Below, in pieces: positions 20,655 to 32,213 of a stretch of DNA of 35,825 nucleotides (positions within the stretch are counted from its first letter, which is position 1; each line of letters starts with the position of its first letter). A program made the translations under genes and the position numbers. The stretch comes from Saccoglossus kowalevskii (lineage: Eukaryota; Hemichordata; Enteropneusta; Harrimaniidae): assembly GCF_000003605.2 (NCBI RefSeq), contig NW_003158078.1, positions 1-35,825 on the forward strand, given 5' to 3'. A model generated the notes under the pieces. The model was not told the origin of the DNA and searched no databases. It saw nothing but the letters and a program-made list of their open reading frames with translations.

Positions 20655-22190
20655 TTATATAGTGTCACCTAAAGCTGTATGGAGAAGACAAACCAACACT
20701 TGCTTTATATAGTGTCACCTAAAGCTGTATGGAGAAGACAAACCAACACTTGCTTTATATAGAACCACCTAAAGCTGTATAGAGAAGACAAACCAACACT
20801 TGCTTTATATAGTGTCACCTAAAGCTGTATGGAGAAGACAAACCAACACTTGCTTTATATAGAACCACCTAAAGCTGTATGGGGAAGACAAACCAACACT
20901 TGCTTTATATAGTACCACCTAAAGCTGTGTGGAGAAGACAAACCAACACTTGCTTTATATAGAACCACCTAAAGCTGTATAGAGAAGACAAACCAACACT
21001 TGCTTTATATAGTGTCACCTAAAGCTGTATGGAGAAGACAAACCAACACTTGCTTTATATAGTACCACCTAAAGCTGTATGGAGAAGACAAACCAACACT
21101 TGCTTTATATAGAACCACCTAAAGCTGTATAGAGAAGACAAACCAACACTTGCTTTATATAGTACCACCTAAAGCTGTGTGGAGAAGACAAACCAACACT
21201 TGCTTTATATAGAACCACCTAAAGCTGTATAGAGAAGACAAACCAACACTTGCTTTATATAGTGTCACCTAAAGCTGTATGGAGAAGACAAACCATCACT
21301 TGCTTTATATAGTGTCACCTAAAGCTGTATGGAGAAGACAAACCAACACTTGCTTTATATAGTGTCACCTAAAGCTGTATGGAGAAGACAAACCAACACT
21401 TGCTTTATATAGTGTCACCTAAAGCTGTATAGAGAAGACACACCAACACTTGCTTTATGTAGTACCACCTAAAGCCGTGTGGGGAAGACAAACCAACACT
21501 TGCTTTATATAGTGTCACCTAAAGCTGTATAGAAAAGACACACCAACACTTGCTTTATGTAGTACCACCTAAAGCCGTGTGGGGAAGACAAACCAACACT
21601 TGCTTTATATAGTGTCACCTAAAGCTGTATAGAGAAGACACACCAACACTTGCTTTATATAGTACCACCTAAAGCTGTATGGAGAAGACAAACCAACACT
21701 TGCTTTATATAGAACCACCTAAAGCTGTATAGAGAAGACAAACCAACACTTGCTTTATATAGTACCACCTAAAGCTGTGTGGAGAAGACAAACCAACACT
21801 TGCTTTATATAGTACCATCTAAAGCTGTATGGAGAAGACAAACCAACACTTGCTTTATATAGTACCACCTAAAGCTGTATGGGGAAGACAAACCAACACT
21901 TGCTTTATATAGTACCACCTAAAGCTGTATAGAGAAGACAAACCAACACTTGCTTTATATAGTGTCACCTAAAGCTGTATGGGGAAGACAAACCAACACT
22001 TGCTTTATATAGTGTCACCTAAAGCTGTATAGAGAAGACAAACCAACACTTGCTTTATATAGTGTCACCTAAAGCTGTATAGAGAAGACAAACCAACATT
22101 TGCTTTATATAGTGTCACCTAAAGCTGTATGGGGAAGACAAACCAACACTTGCTTTATATAGTACCACCTAAAGCTGTATGGAGAAGACA
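20655..22190 (+). repeat. 1.0-1.5-kb segmental copy, member 2
   Basis: Its first kilobase matches 18105-19130. Most of it matches 24355-25740: offset 3650 up to about 21660, then 3550 from 21811, so two extra units lie at 21713-21812. The right part ends with the AACATTTGC unit shared with 25613-25662. Confidence 0.88.
21263..21512 (+). repeat. CCATCAC-GCCGTG cassette copy 3
   Basis: It is the 2550-bp (51-unit) counterpart of copy 2, with the same AGAAAAGAC variant at 21531-21539 and the same second GCCGTG unit. Confidence 0.95.
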
Positions 22191-23462
22191 AACCAACACT
22201 TGCTTTATATAGTGTCACCTAAAGCTGTATGGAGAAGACAAACCAACACTTGCTTTGTATAGTACCATCTAAAGCTGTATGGAGAAGACAAACCAACACT
22301 AGCTTTATATAGTGTCACCTAAAGCTGTATGGAGAAGACAAACCAACACTTGCTTTATATAGTACCACCTCAAGCTGTATGGGGAAGACAAACCAACACT
22401 TGCTTTATATAGTGTCACCTAAAGCTGTATGGGGAAGACAAACCAACACTTGCTTTATATAGTACCACCTAAAGCTGTATGGAGAAGACAAACCAACACT
22501 TGCTTTATACAGTGTCACCTAAAGCTGTATGGAGAAGACAAACCAACACTTGCTTTATATAGTACCACCTAAAGCTGTATGGGGAAGACAAACCAACACT
22601 TGCTTTATATAGTACCATCTAAAGCTGTATGGAGAAGACAAACCAACACTTGCTTTATATAGTACCACCTAAAGCTGTATGGGGAAGACAAACCAACACT
22701 TGCTTTATATAGTACCATCTAAAGCTGTATGGAGAAGACAAACCAACACTTGCTATATATAGTACCACCTAAAGCTGTATGGGGAAGACAAACCAACACT
22801 TGCTTTATATAGTACCACCTAAAGCTGTATGGAGAAGACAAACCAACACTTGCTTTATACAGTGTCACCTAAAGCTGTATGGAGAAGACAAACCAACACT
22901 TGCTTTATATAGTACCACCTAAAGCTGTATGGGGAAGACAAACCAACACTTGCTTTATATAGTACCATCTAAAGCTGTATGGGGAAGACAAACCAACATT
23001 TGCTTTATATAGTACCACCTAAAGCTGTATGGGGAAGACAAACCAACACTTGCTTTATATAGTACCATCTAAAGCTGTATGGAGAAGACAAACCAACACT
23101 TGCTTTATATAGTACCACCTAAAGCTGTATGGGGAAGACAAACCAACACTTGCTTTATACAGTACCATCTAAAGCTGTATGGAGAAGACAAACCAACACT
23201 TGCTTTATATAGTGTCACCTAAAGCTGTATGGGGAAGACAAACCAACACTTGCTTTATATAGTACCACCTAAAGCTGTATGGAGAAGACAAACCAACACT
23301 TGCTTTATACAGTGTCACCTAAAGCTGTATGGAGAAGACAAACCAACACTTGCTTTATATAGTACCACCTAAAGCTGTATGGAGAAGACAAACCAACACT
23401 TGCTTTATATAGTACCATCTAAAGCTGTATGGGGAAGACAAACCAACATTTGCTTTATATAG

Positions 23463-23612
23463 TGTCAACTAAAGCTGTGTGGGGAAGACAAACCAACACT
23501 TGCTTTATACAGTACCCCATAAAGCTGTATGGAGAAGACGCACCAACACTTGCTTTATATAGTACGACCTCAAGCTGTGTGGAGAAGACACACCAACACT
23601 TGCTTTATATAG
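23463..23612 (+). repeat. TACCCCA cassette copy 9
   Basis: The full cassette is present. Here the TACGACC unit reads CCTCAAGC, which removes the usual TAA. This substitution and the stop-changing variants of the cassette leave one frame open across 23429-23662, without implying a gene. The upstream AACATTTGC and downstream CTTGTTTTATATAG variants are shared with copy 5. Confidence 0.95.
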
Positions 23613-24354
23613 TACCACCTAAAGTTGTATGGAGAAGACAAACCAACACTTGTTTTATATAGTGTCACCTAAAGCTGTATGGGGAAGACAAACCAACACT
23701 TGCTTTATATAGTGTCACCTAAAGCTGTATAGAGAAGACAAACCAACACTTGCTTTATATAGTACCACCTAAAGCTGTATGGAGAAGACAAACCAACACT
23801 TGCTTTATATAGTACCACCTAAAGCTGTATAGAGAAGACAAACCAACACTTGCTTTATATAGTGTCACCTAAAGCTGTATGGAGAAGACACACCAACACT
23901 TGCTTTATATAGTGTCACCTAAAGCTGTATAGAGAAGACAAACCAACACTTGCTTTATATAGTACCACCTAAAGCTGTATGGAGAAGACAAACCAACACT
24001 TGCTTTATATAGTGTCACCTAAAGCTGTATAGAGAAGACAAACCAACACTTGCTTTATATAGTACCACCTAAAGCTGTATGGAGAAGACAAACCAACACT
24101 TGCTTTATATAGTGTCACCTAAAGCTGTATGGAGAAGACACACCAACACTTGCTTTATATAGTGTCACCTAAAGCTGTATGGAGAAGACAAACCAACACT
24201 TGCTTTATATAGTGTCACCTAAAGATGTATAGAGAAGACAAACCAACACTTGCTTTATATAGTACCACCTAAAGCTGTGTGGAGAAGACAAACCAACACT
24301 TGCTTTATATAGAACCACCTAAAGCTGTATAGAGAAGACAAACCAACACTTGCT

Positions 24355-25740
24355 TTATATAGTGTCACCTAAAGCTGTATGGAGAAGACAAACCAACACT
24401 TGCTTTATATAGAACCACCTAAAGCTGTATATAGAAGACAAACCAACACTTGCTTTATATAGTGTCACCTAAAGCTGTATGGAGAAGACAAACCAACACT
24501 TGCTTTATATAGAACCACCTAAAGCTGTATGGGGAAGACAAACCAACACTTGCTTTATATAGTACCACCTAAAGCTGTGTGGAGAAGACAAACCAACACT
24601 TGCTTTATATAGAACCACCTAAAGCTGTATAGAGAAGACAAACCAACACTTGCTTTATATAGTGTCACCTAAAGCTGTATGGAGAAGACAAACCAACACT
24701 TGCTTTATATAGTACCACCTAAAGCTGTATGGAGAAGACAAACCAACACTTGCTTTATATAGAACCACCTAAAGCTGTATAGAGAAGACAAACCAACACT
24801 TGCTTTATATAGTACCACCTAAAGCTGTGTGGAGAAGACAAACCAACACTTGCTTTATATAGAACCACCTAAAGCTGTATAGAGAAGACAAACCAACACT
24901 TGCTTTATATAGTGTCACCTAAAGCTGTATGGAGAAGACAAACCATCACTTGCTTTATATAGTGTCACCTAAAGCTGTATGGAGAAGACAAACCAACACT
25001 TGCTTTATATAGTGTCACCTAAAGCTGTATGGAGAAGACAAACCAACACTTGCTTTATATAGTGTCACCTAAAGCTGTATAGAGAAGACACACCAACACT
25101 TGCTTTATGTAGTACCACCTAAAGCCGTGTGGGGAAGACAAACCAACACTTGCTTTATATAGTGTCACCTAAAGCTGTATAGAAAAGACACACCAACACT
25201 TGCTTTATGTAGTACCACCTAAAGCCGTGTGGGGAAGACAAACCAACACTTGCTTTATATAGTGTCACCTAAAGCTGTATAGAGAAGACACACCAACACT
25301 TGCTTTATATAGTACCACCTAAAGCTGTATGGGGAAGACAAACCAACACTTGCTTTATATAGTACCATCTAAAGCTGTATGGAGAAGACAAACCAACACT
25401 TGCTTTATATAGTACCACCTAAAGCTGTATGGGGAAGACAAACCAACACTTGCTTTATATAGTACCACCTAAAGCTGTATAGAGAAGACAAACCAACACT
25501 TGCTTTATATAGTGTCACCTAAAGCTGTATGGGGAAGACAAACCAACACTTGCTTTATATAGTGTCACCTAAAGCTGTATAGAGAAGACAAACCAACACT
25601 TGCTTTATATAGTGTCACCTAAAGCTGTATAGAGAAGACAAACCAACATTTGCTTTATATAGTGTCACCTAAAGCTGTATGGGGAAGACAAACCAACACT
25701 TGCTTTATATAGTACCACCTAAAGCTGTATGGAGAAGACA
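24355..25740 (+). repeat. 1.4-kb segmental copy, member 3
   Basis: It is the counterpart of 20705-22190 minus two units. One unit differs (ATATAG at 24427 versus ATAGAG). Immediately downstream, 25763-26250 repeats the order of 19973-20460, so a different donor segment begins at this point. Confidence 0.88.
24913..25162 (+). repeat. CCATCAC-GCCGTG cassette copy 4
   Basis: It is the 3650-bp (73-unit) counterpart of copy 3, again with AGAAAAGAC (25181) and the second GCCGTG unit (25221). Confidence 0.95.
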
Positions 25741-26212
25741 AACCAACACTTGCTTTATATAGTACCACCTAAAGCTGTGTGGAGAAGACAAACCAACACT
25801 TGCTTTATATAGAACCACCTAAAGCTGTATAGAGAAGACAAACCAACACTTGCTTTATATAGTGTCACCTAAAGCTGTATGGAGAAGACAAACCAACACT
25901 TGCTTTATATAGTGTCACCTAAAGCTGTATGGAGAAGACAAACCAACACTTGCTTTATATAGAACCACCTAAAGCTGTATAGAGAAGACAAACCAACACT
26001 TGCTTTATATAGTGTCACCTAAAGCTGTATGGAGAAGACAAACCAACACTTGCTTTATATAGAACCACCTAAAGCTGTATGGGGAAGACAAACCAACACT
26101 TGCTTTATATAGTACCACCTAAAGCTGTGTGGAGAAGACAAACCAACACTTGCTTTATATAGAACCACCTAAAGCTGTATAGAGAAGACAAACCAACACT
26201 TGCTTTATATAG

Positions 26213-26462
26213 TGTCACCTAAAGCTGTATGGAGAAGACAAACCATCACTTGCTTTATATAGTGTCACCTAAAGCTGTATGGAGAAGACAAACCAACACT
26301 TGCTTTATATAGTGTCACCTAAAGCTGTATGGAGAAGACAAACCAACACTTGCTTTATATAGTGTCACCTAAAGCTGTATAGAGAAGACACACCAACACT
26401 TGCTTTATGTAGTACCACCTAAAGCCGTGTGGGGAAGACAAACCAACACTTGCTTTATATAG
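26213..26462 (+). repeat. CCATCAC-GCCGTG cassette copy 5
   Basis: The five-unit core is the same, 1300 bp after copy 4. It has a single GCCGTG unit and no AGAAAAGAC unit, so it derives from the simpler form seen in copy 1. Confidence 0.95.
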
Positions 26463-26680
26463 TGTCACCTAAAGCTGTATGGGGAAGACAAACCAACACT
26501 TGCTTTATATAGTACCACCTAAAGCTGTATGGAGAAGACAAACCAACACTTGCTTTATATAGTACCACCTAAAGCTGTATAGAGAAGACAAACCAACACT
26601 TGCTTTATATAGTGTCACCTAAAGCTGTATGGAGAAGACAAACCAACACTTGCTTTATATAGTACCACCTAAAGCTGTAT

Positions 26681-26690
26681 GGAGAAAGAC
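26681..26690 (+). other. +1 insertion ending a 15.65-kb slip-free segment
   Basis: GGAGAAAGAC has an extra A. The 314 preceding units from 11023 are all exactly 50 bp. The last AACCACC unit follows at 26714, so this slip sits at the border between the AACCACC-bearing domain and the next. Confidence 0.85.
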
Positions 26691-28013
26691 AAACCAACAC
26701 TTGCTTTATATAGAACCACCTAAAGCTGTATGGAGAAGACAAACCAACACTTGCTTTATATAGTGTCACCTAAAGCTGTATGGAGAAGACAAACCAACAC
26801 TTGCTTTATACATTGTCACCTAAAGCTGTATGGAGAAGACAAACCAACACTTGCTTTATATAGTACGACCTAAAGCTGTATGGAGAAGACACACCAACAC
26901 TTGCTTTATATAGTGTCACCTAAAGCTGTATGGAGAAGACAAACCAACACTTGCTTTATATAGTGTCACCTAAAGCTGTATGGAGAAGACAAACCAACAC
27001 TTGCTTTATATAGTGTCACCTAAAGCTGTATGGAGAAGACAAACCAACACTTGCTTTATATAGTACCACCTAAAGCTGTATGGAGAAGACACACCAACAC
27101 TTGCTTTATATAGTGTCACCTAAAGCTGTATAGAGAAGACACACCAACACTTGCTTTATATAGTGTCACCTAAAGCTGTATGGGGAAGACAAACCAACAC
27201 TTGCTTTATATAGTACCATCTAAAGCTGTATGGGGAAGACAAACCAACACTTGCTTTATATAGTGTCAACTAAAGCTGTGTGGAGAAGACACACCAACAC
27301 TTGCTTTATATAGTACCACCTAAAGCTGTATGGAGAAGACAAACCAACACTTGCTTTATATAGTACCATCTAAAGCTGTATGGAGAAGACAAACCAACAC
27401 TTGCTTTATATAGTACGACCTAAAGCTGTGTGGGGAAGACAAACCAACACTTGCTTTATATAGTGTCACCTAAAGCTGTATGGAGAAGACAAACCAACAC
27501 TTGCTTTATATAGTGTCACCTAAAGCTGTATAGAGAAGACAAACCAACACTTGCTTTATATAGTACCACCTAAAGCTGTATAGAGAAGACAAACCAACAC
27601 TTGCTTTATATAGTGTCACCTAAAGCTGTATGGGGAAGACAAACCAACACTTGCTTTATATAGTGTCACCTAAAGCTGTATAGAGAAGACACACCAACAC
27701 TTGCTTTATGTAGTACCACCTAAAGCTGTGTGGGGAAGACAAACCAACACTTGCTTTATATAGTGTCACCTAAAGCTGTATAGAGAAGACACACCAACAC
27801 TTGCTTTATATAGTACCACCTAAAGGTGTATGGGGAAGACAAACCAACACTTGCTTTATATAGTGTCACCTAAAGCTGTATGGGGAAGACAAACCAACAC
27901 TTGCTTTATATAGTGTCACCTAAAGCTGTATGGGGAAGACAAACCAACACTTGCTTTATATAGTACCACCTAAAGCTGTGTGGGGAAGACAAACCAACAC
28001 TTGCTTTATATAA

Positions 28014-28313
28014 TACTACCTAAAGCTGTATAGAGAAGACACACCAACACTTGCTTTATATAGTGTCACCTAAAGCTGTATAGAGAAGACACACCAACAC
28101 TTGCTTTATATAGTACCACCTAAAGCTGTATGGGGAAGACAAACCAACACTTGCTTTATACAGTGTCACCTAAAGCTGTATGGGGAAGACAAACCAACAC
28201 TTGCTTTATATAGTGTCACCTAAAGCTGTATGGGGAAGACAAACCAACACTTGCTTTATATAGTGCCACCTAAAGCTGTATGGAGAAGACAAACCAACAC
28301 TTGCTTTATATAG
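28014..28313 (+). repeat. TGCCACC cassette copy 4, with TACTACC start
   Basis: The full cassette continues into the TAATGCTG and AAAGGTG units seen after copy 1. Its upstream side instead matches the 14.2-15.0 kb region with one extra TGTCACC-GGGG unit. This copy therefore combines flanks found separately elsewhere. Confidence 0.95.
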
Positions 28314-29763
28314 TACCACCTAAAGCTGTATGGAGAAGACAAACCAACACTTGCTTTATATAGTGTCACCTAATGCTGTATGGAGAAGACAAACCAACAC
28401 TTGCTTTATATAGTGTCACCTAAAGCTGTATGGGGAAGACAAACCAACACTTGCTTTATATAGTACCACCTAAAGGTGTATGGGGAAGACAAACCAACAC
28501 TTGCTTTATATAGTGTCACCTAAAGCTGTATGGGGAAGACAAACCAACACTTGCTTTATATAGTGTCACCTAAAGCTGTATAGAGAAGACAAACCAACAT
28601 TTGCTTTATATAGTGTCACCTAAAGCTGTATGGGGAAGACAAACCAACACTTGCTTTATATAGTACCACCAAAAGCTGTATGGAGAAGACAAACCAACAC
28701 TTGCTTTATATAGTGTCACCTAAAGCTGTATGGAGAAGACAAACCAACACTTGCTTTATATAGTGTCACCTAAAGCTGTATGGAGAAGACAAACCAACAC
28801 TTGCTTTATATAGTGTCACCTAAAGCTGTATGGGGAAGACAAACCAACACTTGCTTTATATAGTGTCACCTAAAGCTGTATGGAGAAGACAAACCAACAC
28901 TTGCTTTATATAGTGTCACCTAAAGCTGTATAGAGAAGACACACCAACACTTGCTTTATATAGTGTCACCTAAAGCTGTATGGGGAAGACAAACCAACAC
29001 TTGCTTTATATAGTACCATCTAAAGCTGTATGGAGAAGACACACCAACACTTGCTTTATATAGTGTCACCTAAAGCTGTATAGAGAAGACGCACCAACAC
29101 TTGCTTTATATAGTGTCACCTAAAGCTGTATGGGGAAGACAAACCAACACTTGCTTTATATAGTACCATCTAAAGCAGTATGGGGAAGACAAACCAACAC
29201 TTGCTTTATATAGTGTCACCTAAAGCTGTGTGGAGAAGACACACCAACACTTGCTTTATATAGTACCACCTAAAGCTGTATGGAGAAGACAAACCAACAC
29301 TTGCTTTATATAGTACCATCTAAAGCTGTATGGAGAAGACAAACCAACACTTGCTTTATATAGTACGACCTAAAGCTGTGTGGGGAAGACAAACCAACAC
29401 TTGCTTTATATAGTGTCACCTAAAGCTGTATGGAGAAGACAAACCAACACTTGCTTTATATAGTACCACCTAAAGCTGTATGGAGAAGACAAACCAACAC
29501 TTGCTTTATATAGTGTCACCTAAAGCTGTATAGAGAAGACAAACCAACACTTGCTTTATATAGTACCACCTAAAGCTGTATAGAGAAGACAAACCAACAC
29601 TTGCTTTATATAGTGTCACCTAAAGCTGTATGGGGAAGACAAACCAACACTTGCTTTATATAGTGTCACCTAAAGCTGTATGGGGAAGACAAACCAACAC
29701 TTGCTTTATATAGTACCACCTAAAGCTGTGTGGGGAAGACAAACCAACACTTGCTTTATATAA

Positions 29764-30063
29764 TACTACCTAAAGCTGTATAGAGAAGACACACCAACAC
29801 TTGCTTTATATAGTGTCACCTAAAGCTGTATAGAGAAGACACACCAACACTTGCTTTATATAGTACCACCTAAAGCTGTATGGGGAAGACAAACCAACAC
29901 TTGCTTTATACAGTGTCACCTAAAGCTGTATGGGGAAGACAAACCAACACTTGCTTTATATAGTGTCACCTAAAGCTGTATGGGGAAGACAAACCAACAC
30001 TTGCTTTATATAGTGCCACCTAAAGCTGTATGGAGAAGACAAACCAACACTTGCTTTATATAG
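29764..30063 (+). repeat. TGCCACC cassette copy 5, with TACTACC start
   Basis: The full cassette is present, 1750 bp (35 units) after copy 4. Downstream units (TGTCACC-GGAG, TGTCACC-GGGG, two ATAGAG units, the second ending AACATTTGC) match those after copy 3 at 15411-15600 rather than those after copy 4. Confidence 0.95.
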
Positions 30064-31163
30064 TACCACCTAAAGCTGTATGGAGAAGACAAACCAACAC
30101 TTGCTTTATATAGTGTCACCTAAAGCTGTATGGAGAAGACAAACCAACACTTGCTTTATATAGTGTCACCTAAAGCTGTATGGGGAAGACAAACCAACAC
30201 TTGCTTTATATAGTGTCACCTAAAGCTGTATAGAGAAGACAAACCAACACTTGCTTTATATAGTGTCACCTAAAGCTGTATAGAGAAGACAAACCAACAT
30301 TTGCTTTATATAGTGTCACCTAAAGCTGTATGGGGAAGACAAACCAACACTTGCTTTATATAGTACCACCTAAAGCTGTATGGAGAAGACAAACCAACAC
30401 TTGCTTTATATAGTGTCACCTAAAGCTGTATGGAGAAGACAAACCAACACTTGCTTTATATAGTGTCACCTAAAGCTGTATGGAGAAGACAAACCAACAC
30501 TTGCTTTATATAGTGTCACCTAAAGCTGTATGGAGAAGACAAACCAACACTTGCTTTATATAGTGTCACCTAAAGCTGTATGGGGAAGACAAACCAACAC
30601 TTGCTTTATACAGCGTCACCTAAAGCTGTATGGAGAAGATAAACCAACACTTGCTTTATATAGTACCACCTAAAGCTGTATGGAGAAGACAAACCAACAC
30701 TTGCTTTATATAGTACCACCTAAAGCTGTATGGGGAAGACAAACCAACACTTGCTTTATATAGTACCACCTAAAGCTGTATGGGGAAGACAAACCAACAC
30801 TTGCTTTATATAGTACCATCTAAAGCTGTATGGAGAAGACAAACCAACACTTGCTTTATATAGTACCACCTAAAGCTGTATGGGGAAGACAAACCAACAC
30901 TTGCTTTATATAGTGTCACCTAAAGCTGTATGGGGAAGACAAACCAACACTTGCTTTATATAGTACCACCTAAAGCTGTATGGAGAAGACAAACCAACAC
31001 TTGCTTTATACAGTGTCACCTAAAGCTGTATGGAGAAGACAAACCAACACTTGCTTTATATAGTACCACCTAAAGCTGTATGGAGAAGACAAACCAACAC
31101 TTGCTTTATATAGTACCATCTAAAGCTGTATGGGGAAGACAAACCAACACTTGCTTTATATAG

Positions 31164-31263
31164 TGTCAACTAAAGCTGTGTGGGGAAGACAAACCAACAC
31201 TTGCTTTATACAGTACCCCATAAAGCTGTGTGGGGAAGACAAACCAACACTTGCTTTATATAA
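31164..31263 (+). repeat. TACCCCA cassette copy 10, recombinant with the TACTACC cassette
   Basis: TGTCAAC and TACAG-TACCCCATAAAGC are normal. The unit then continues GTGTGGGGAAGACAAACC and runs into TATAATACTACC at 31261. GTGTGGGG before TAATACTACC is the standard upstream half of the TACTACC cassette (as at 12013, 15013, 27964 and 29714), where the box is TACCACC. The monomer at 31214-31263 is a clean hybrid of two cassettes joined within TAAAGCTGT. Confidence 0.9.
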
Positions 31264-31363
31264 TACTACCTAAAGCTGTATAGAGAAGACACACCAACAC
31301 TTGCTTTATATAGTGTCACCTAAAGCTGTATAGAGAAGACACACCAACACTTGCTTTATATAG
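31264..31363 (+). repeat. Partial TACTACC cassette (two monomers)
   Basis: Only the TACTACC and the following TGTCACC-ATAGAG-CACACC units are present before other subtypes follow. Its left side is the recombinant TACCCCA monomer. It is a fragment broken at both ends by in-register recombination. Confidence 0.85.
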
Positions 31364-31913
31364 TGTCACCTAAAGCTGTATAGAGAAGACAAACCAACAC
31401 TTGCTTTATATAGTACCACCTAAAGCTGTATAGAGAAGACAAACCAACACTTGCTTTATATAGTACGACCTAAAGCTGTATGGAGAAGACAAACCAACAC
31501 TTGCTTTATATAGTACGACCTAAAGCTGTGTGGGGAAGACAAACCAACACTTGCTTTATATAGTGTCACCTAAAGCTGTATGGAGAAGACAAACCAACAC
31601 TTGCTTTATATAGTACCACCTAAAGCTGTATGGAGAAGACAAACCAACACTTGCTTTATATAGTGTCACCTAAAGCTGTATAGAGAAGACAAACCAACAC
31701 TTGCTTTATATAGTACCACCTAAAGCTGTATAGAGAAGACAAACCAACACTTGCTTTATATAGTGTCACCTAAAGCTGTATGGGGAAGACAAACCAACAC
31801 TTGCTTTATATAGTGTCACCTAAAGCTGTATAGAGAAGACACACCAACACTTGCTTTATGTAGTACCACCTAAAGCTGTGTGGGGAAGACAAACCAACAC
31901 TTGCTTTATATAG

Positions 31914-32213
31914 TGTCACCTAAAGCTGTATAGAGAAGACACACCAACACTTGCTTTATATAGTGTCACCTAAAGCTGTATAGAGAAGACACACCAACAC
32001 TTGCTTTATATAGTACCACCTAAAGCTGTATGGGGAAGACAAACCAACACTTGCTTTATACAGTGTCACCTAAAGCTGTATGGGGAAGACAAACCAACAC
32101 TTGCTTTATATAGTGTCACCTAAAGCTGTATGGGGAAGACAAACCAACACTTGCTTTATATAGTGCCACCTAAAGCTGTATGGAGAAGACAAACCAACAC
32201 TTGCTTTATATAG
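31914..32213 (+). repeat. TGCCACC cassette copy 6
   Basis: The order matches copy 1, with TGTCACC rather than TACTACC as first box. TGCCACC is at 32164, followed by TACCACC and then TGTCACC with TAATGCTG. The match to copies 1 and 4 ends at 32364, where TACCACC-ATAGAG replaces the AAAGGTG unit. Confidence 0.95.

Larger units (their letters stand above)
3611..26763 (+). repeat. Domain carrying the AACCACC subtype
   Basis: Units with ATAGAACCACC (box AACCACC) occur from 3611 to 26714 and, by eye, nowhere before or after. They cluster at 3.6-4.4, 6.6-7.8, 9.1-9.3, 12.4-12.6 and 15.7-26.2 kb. They usually alternate with TGTCACC-GGAG or TACCACC-GTGTGG units. The subtype lacks the RsaI GTAC site and differs from type A by a single T to A at position 41. 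Confidence 0.8.

Noticed and set aside
23429-23662. Open reading frame of 77 codons on the + strand
   Set aside because: It runs through TACCCCA cassette copy 9, where several substitutions (TACAG, CCCCATAA, CCTCAAG) happen to remove stops. Other cassette copies are closed, so there is no conservation of the frame.
26651-26764. Array boundary or insertion at the 26.7-kb subtype change
   Set aside because: Units continue without interruption. Only one extra A and a change of subtype mix are seen.
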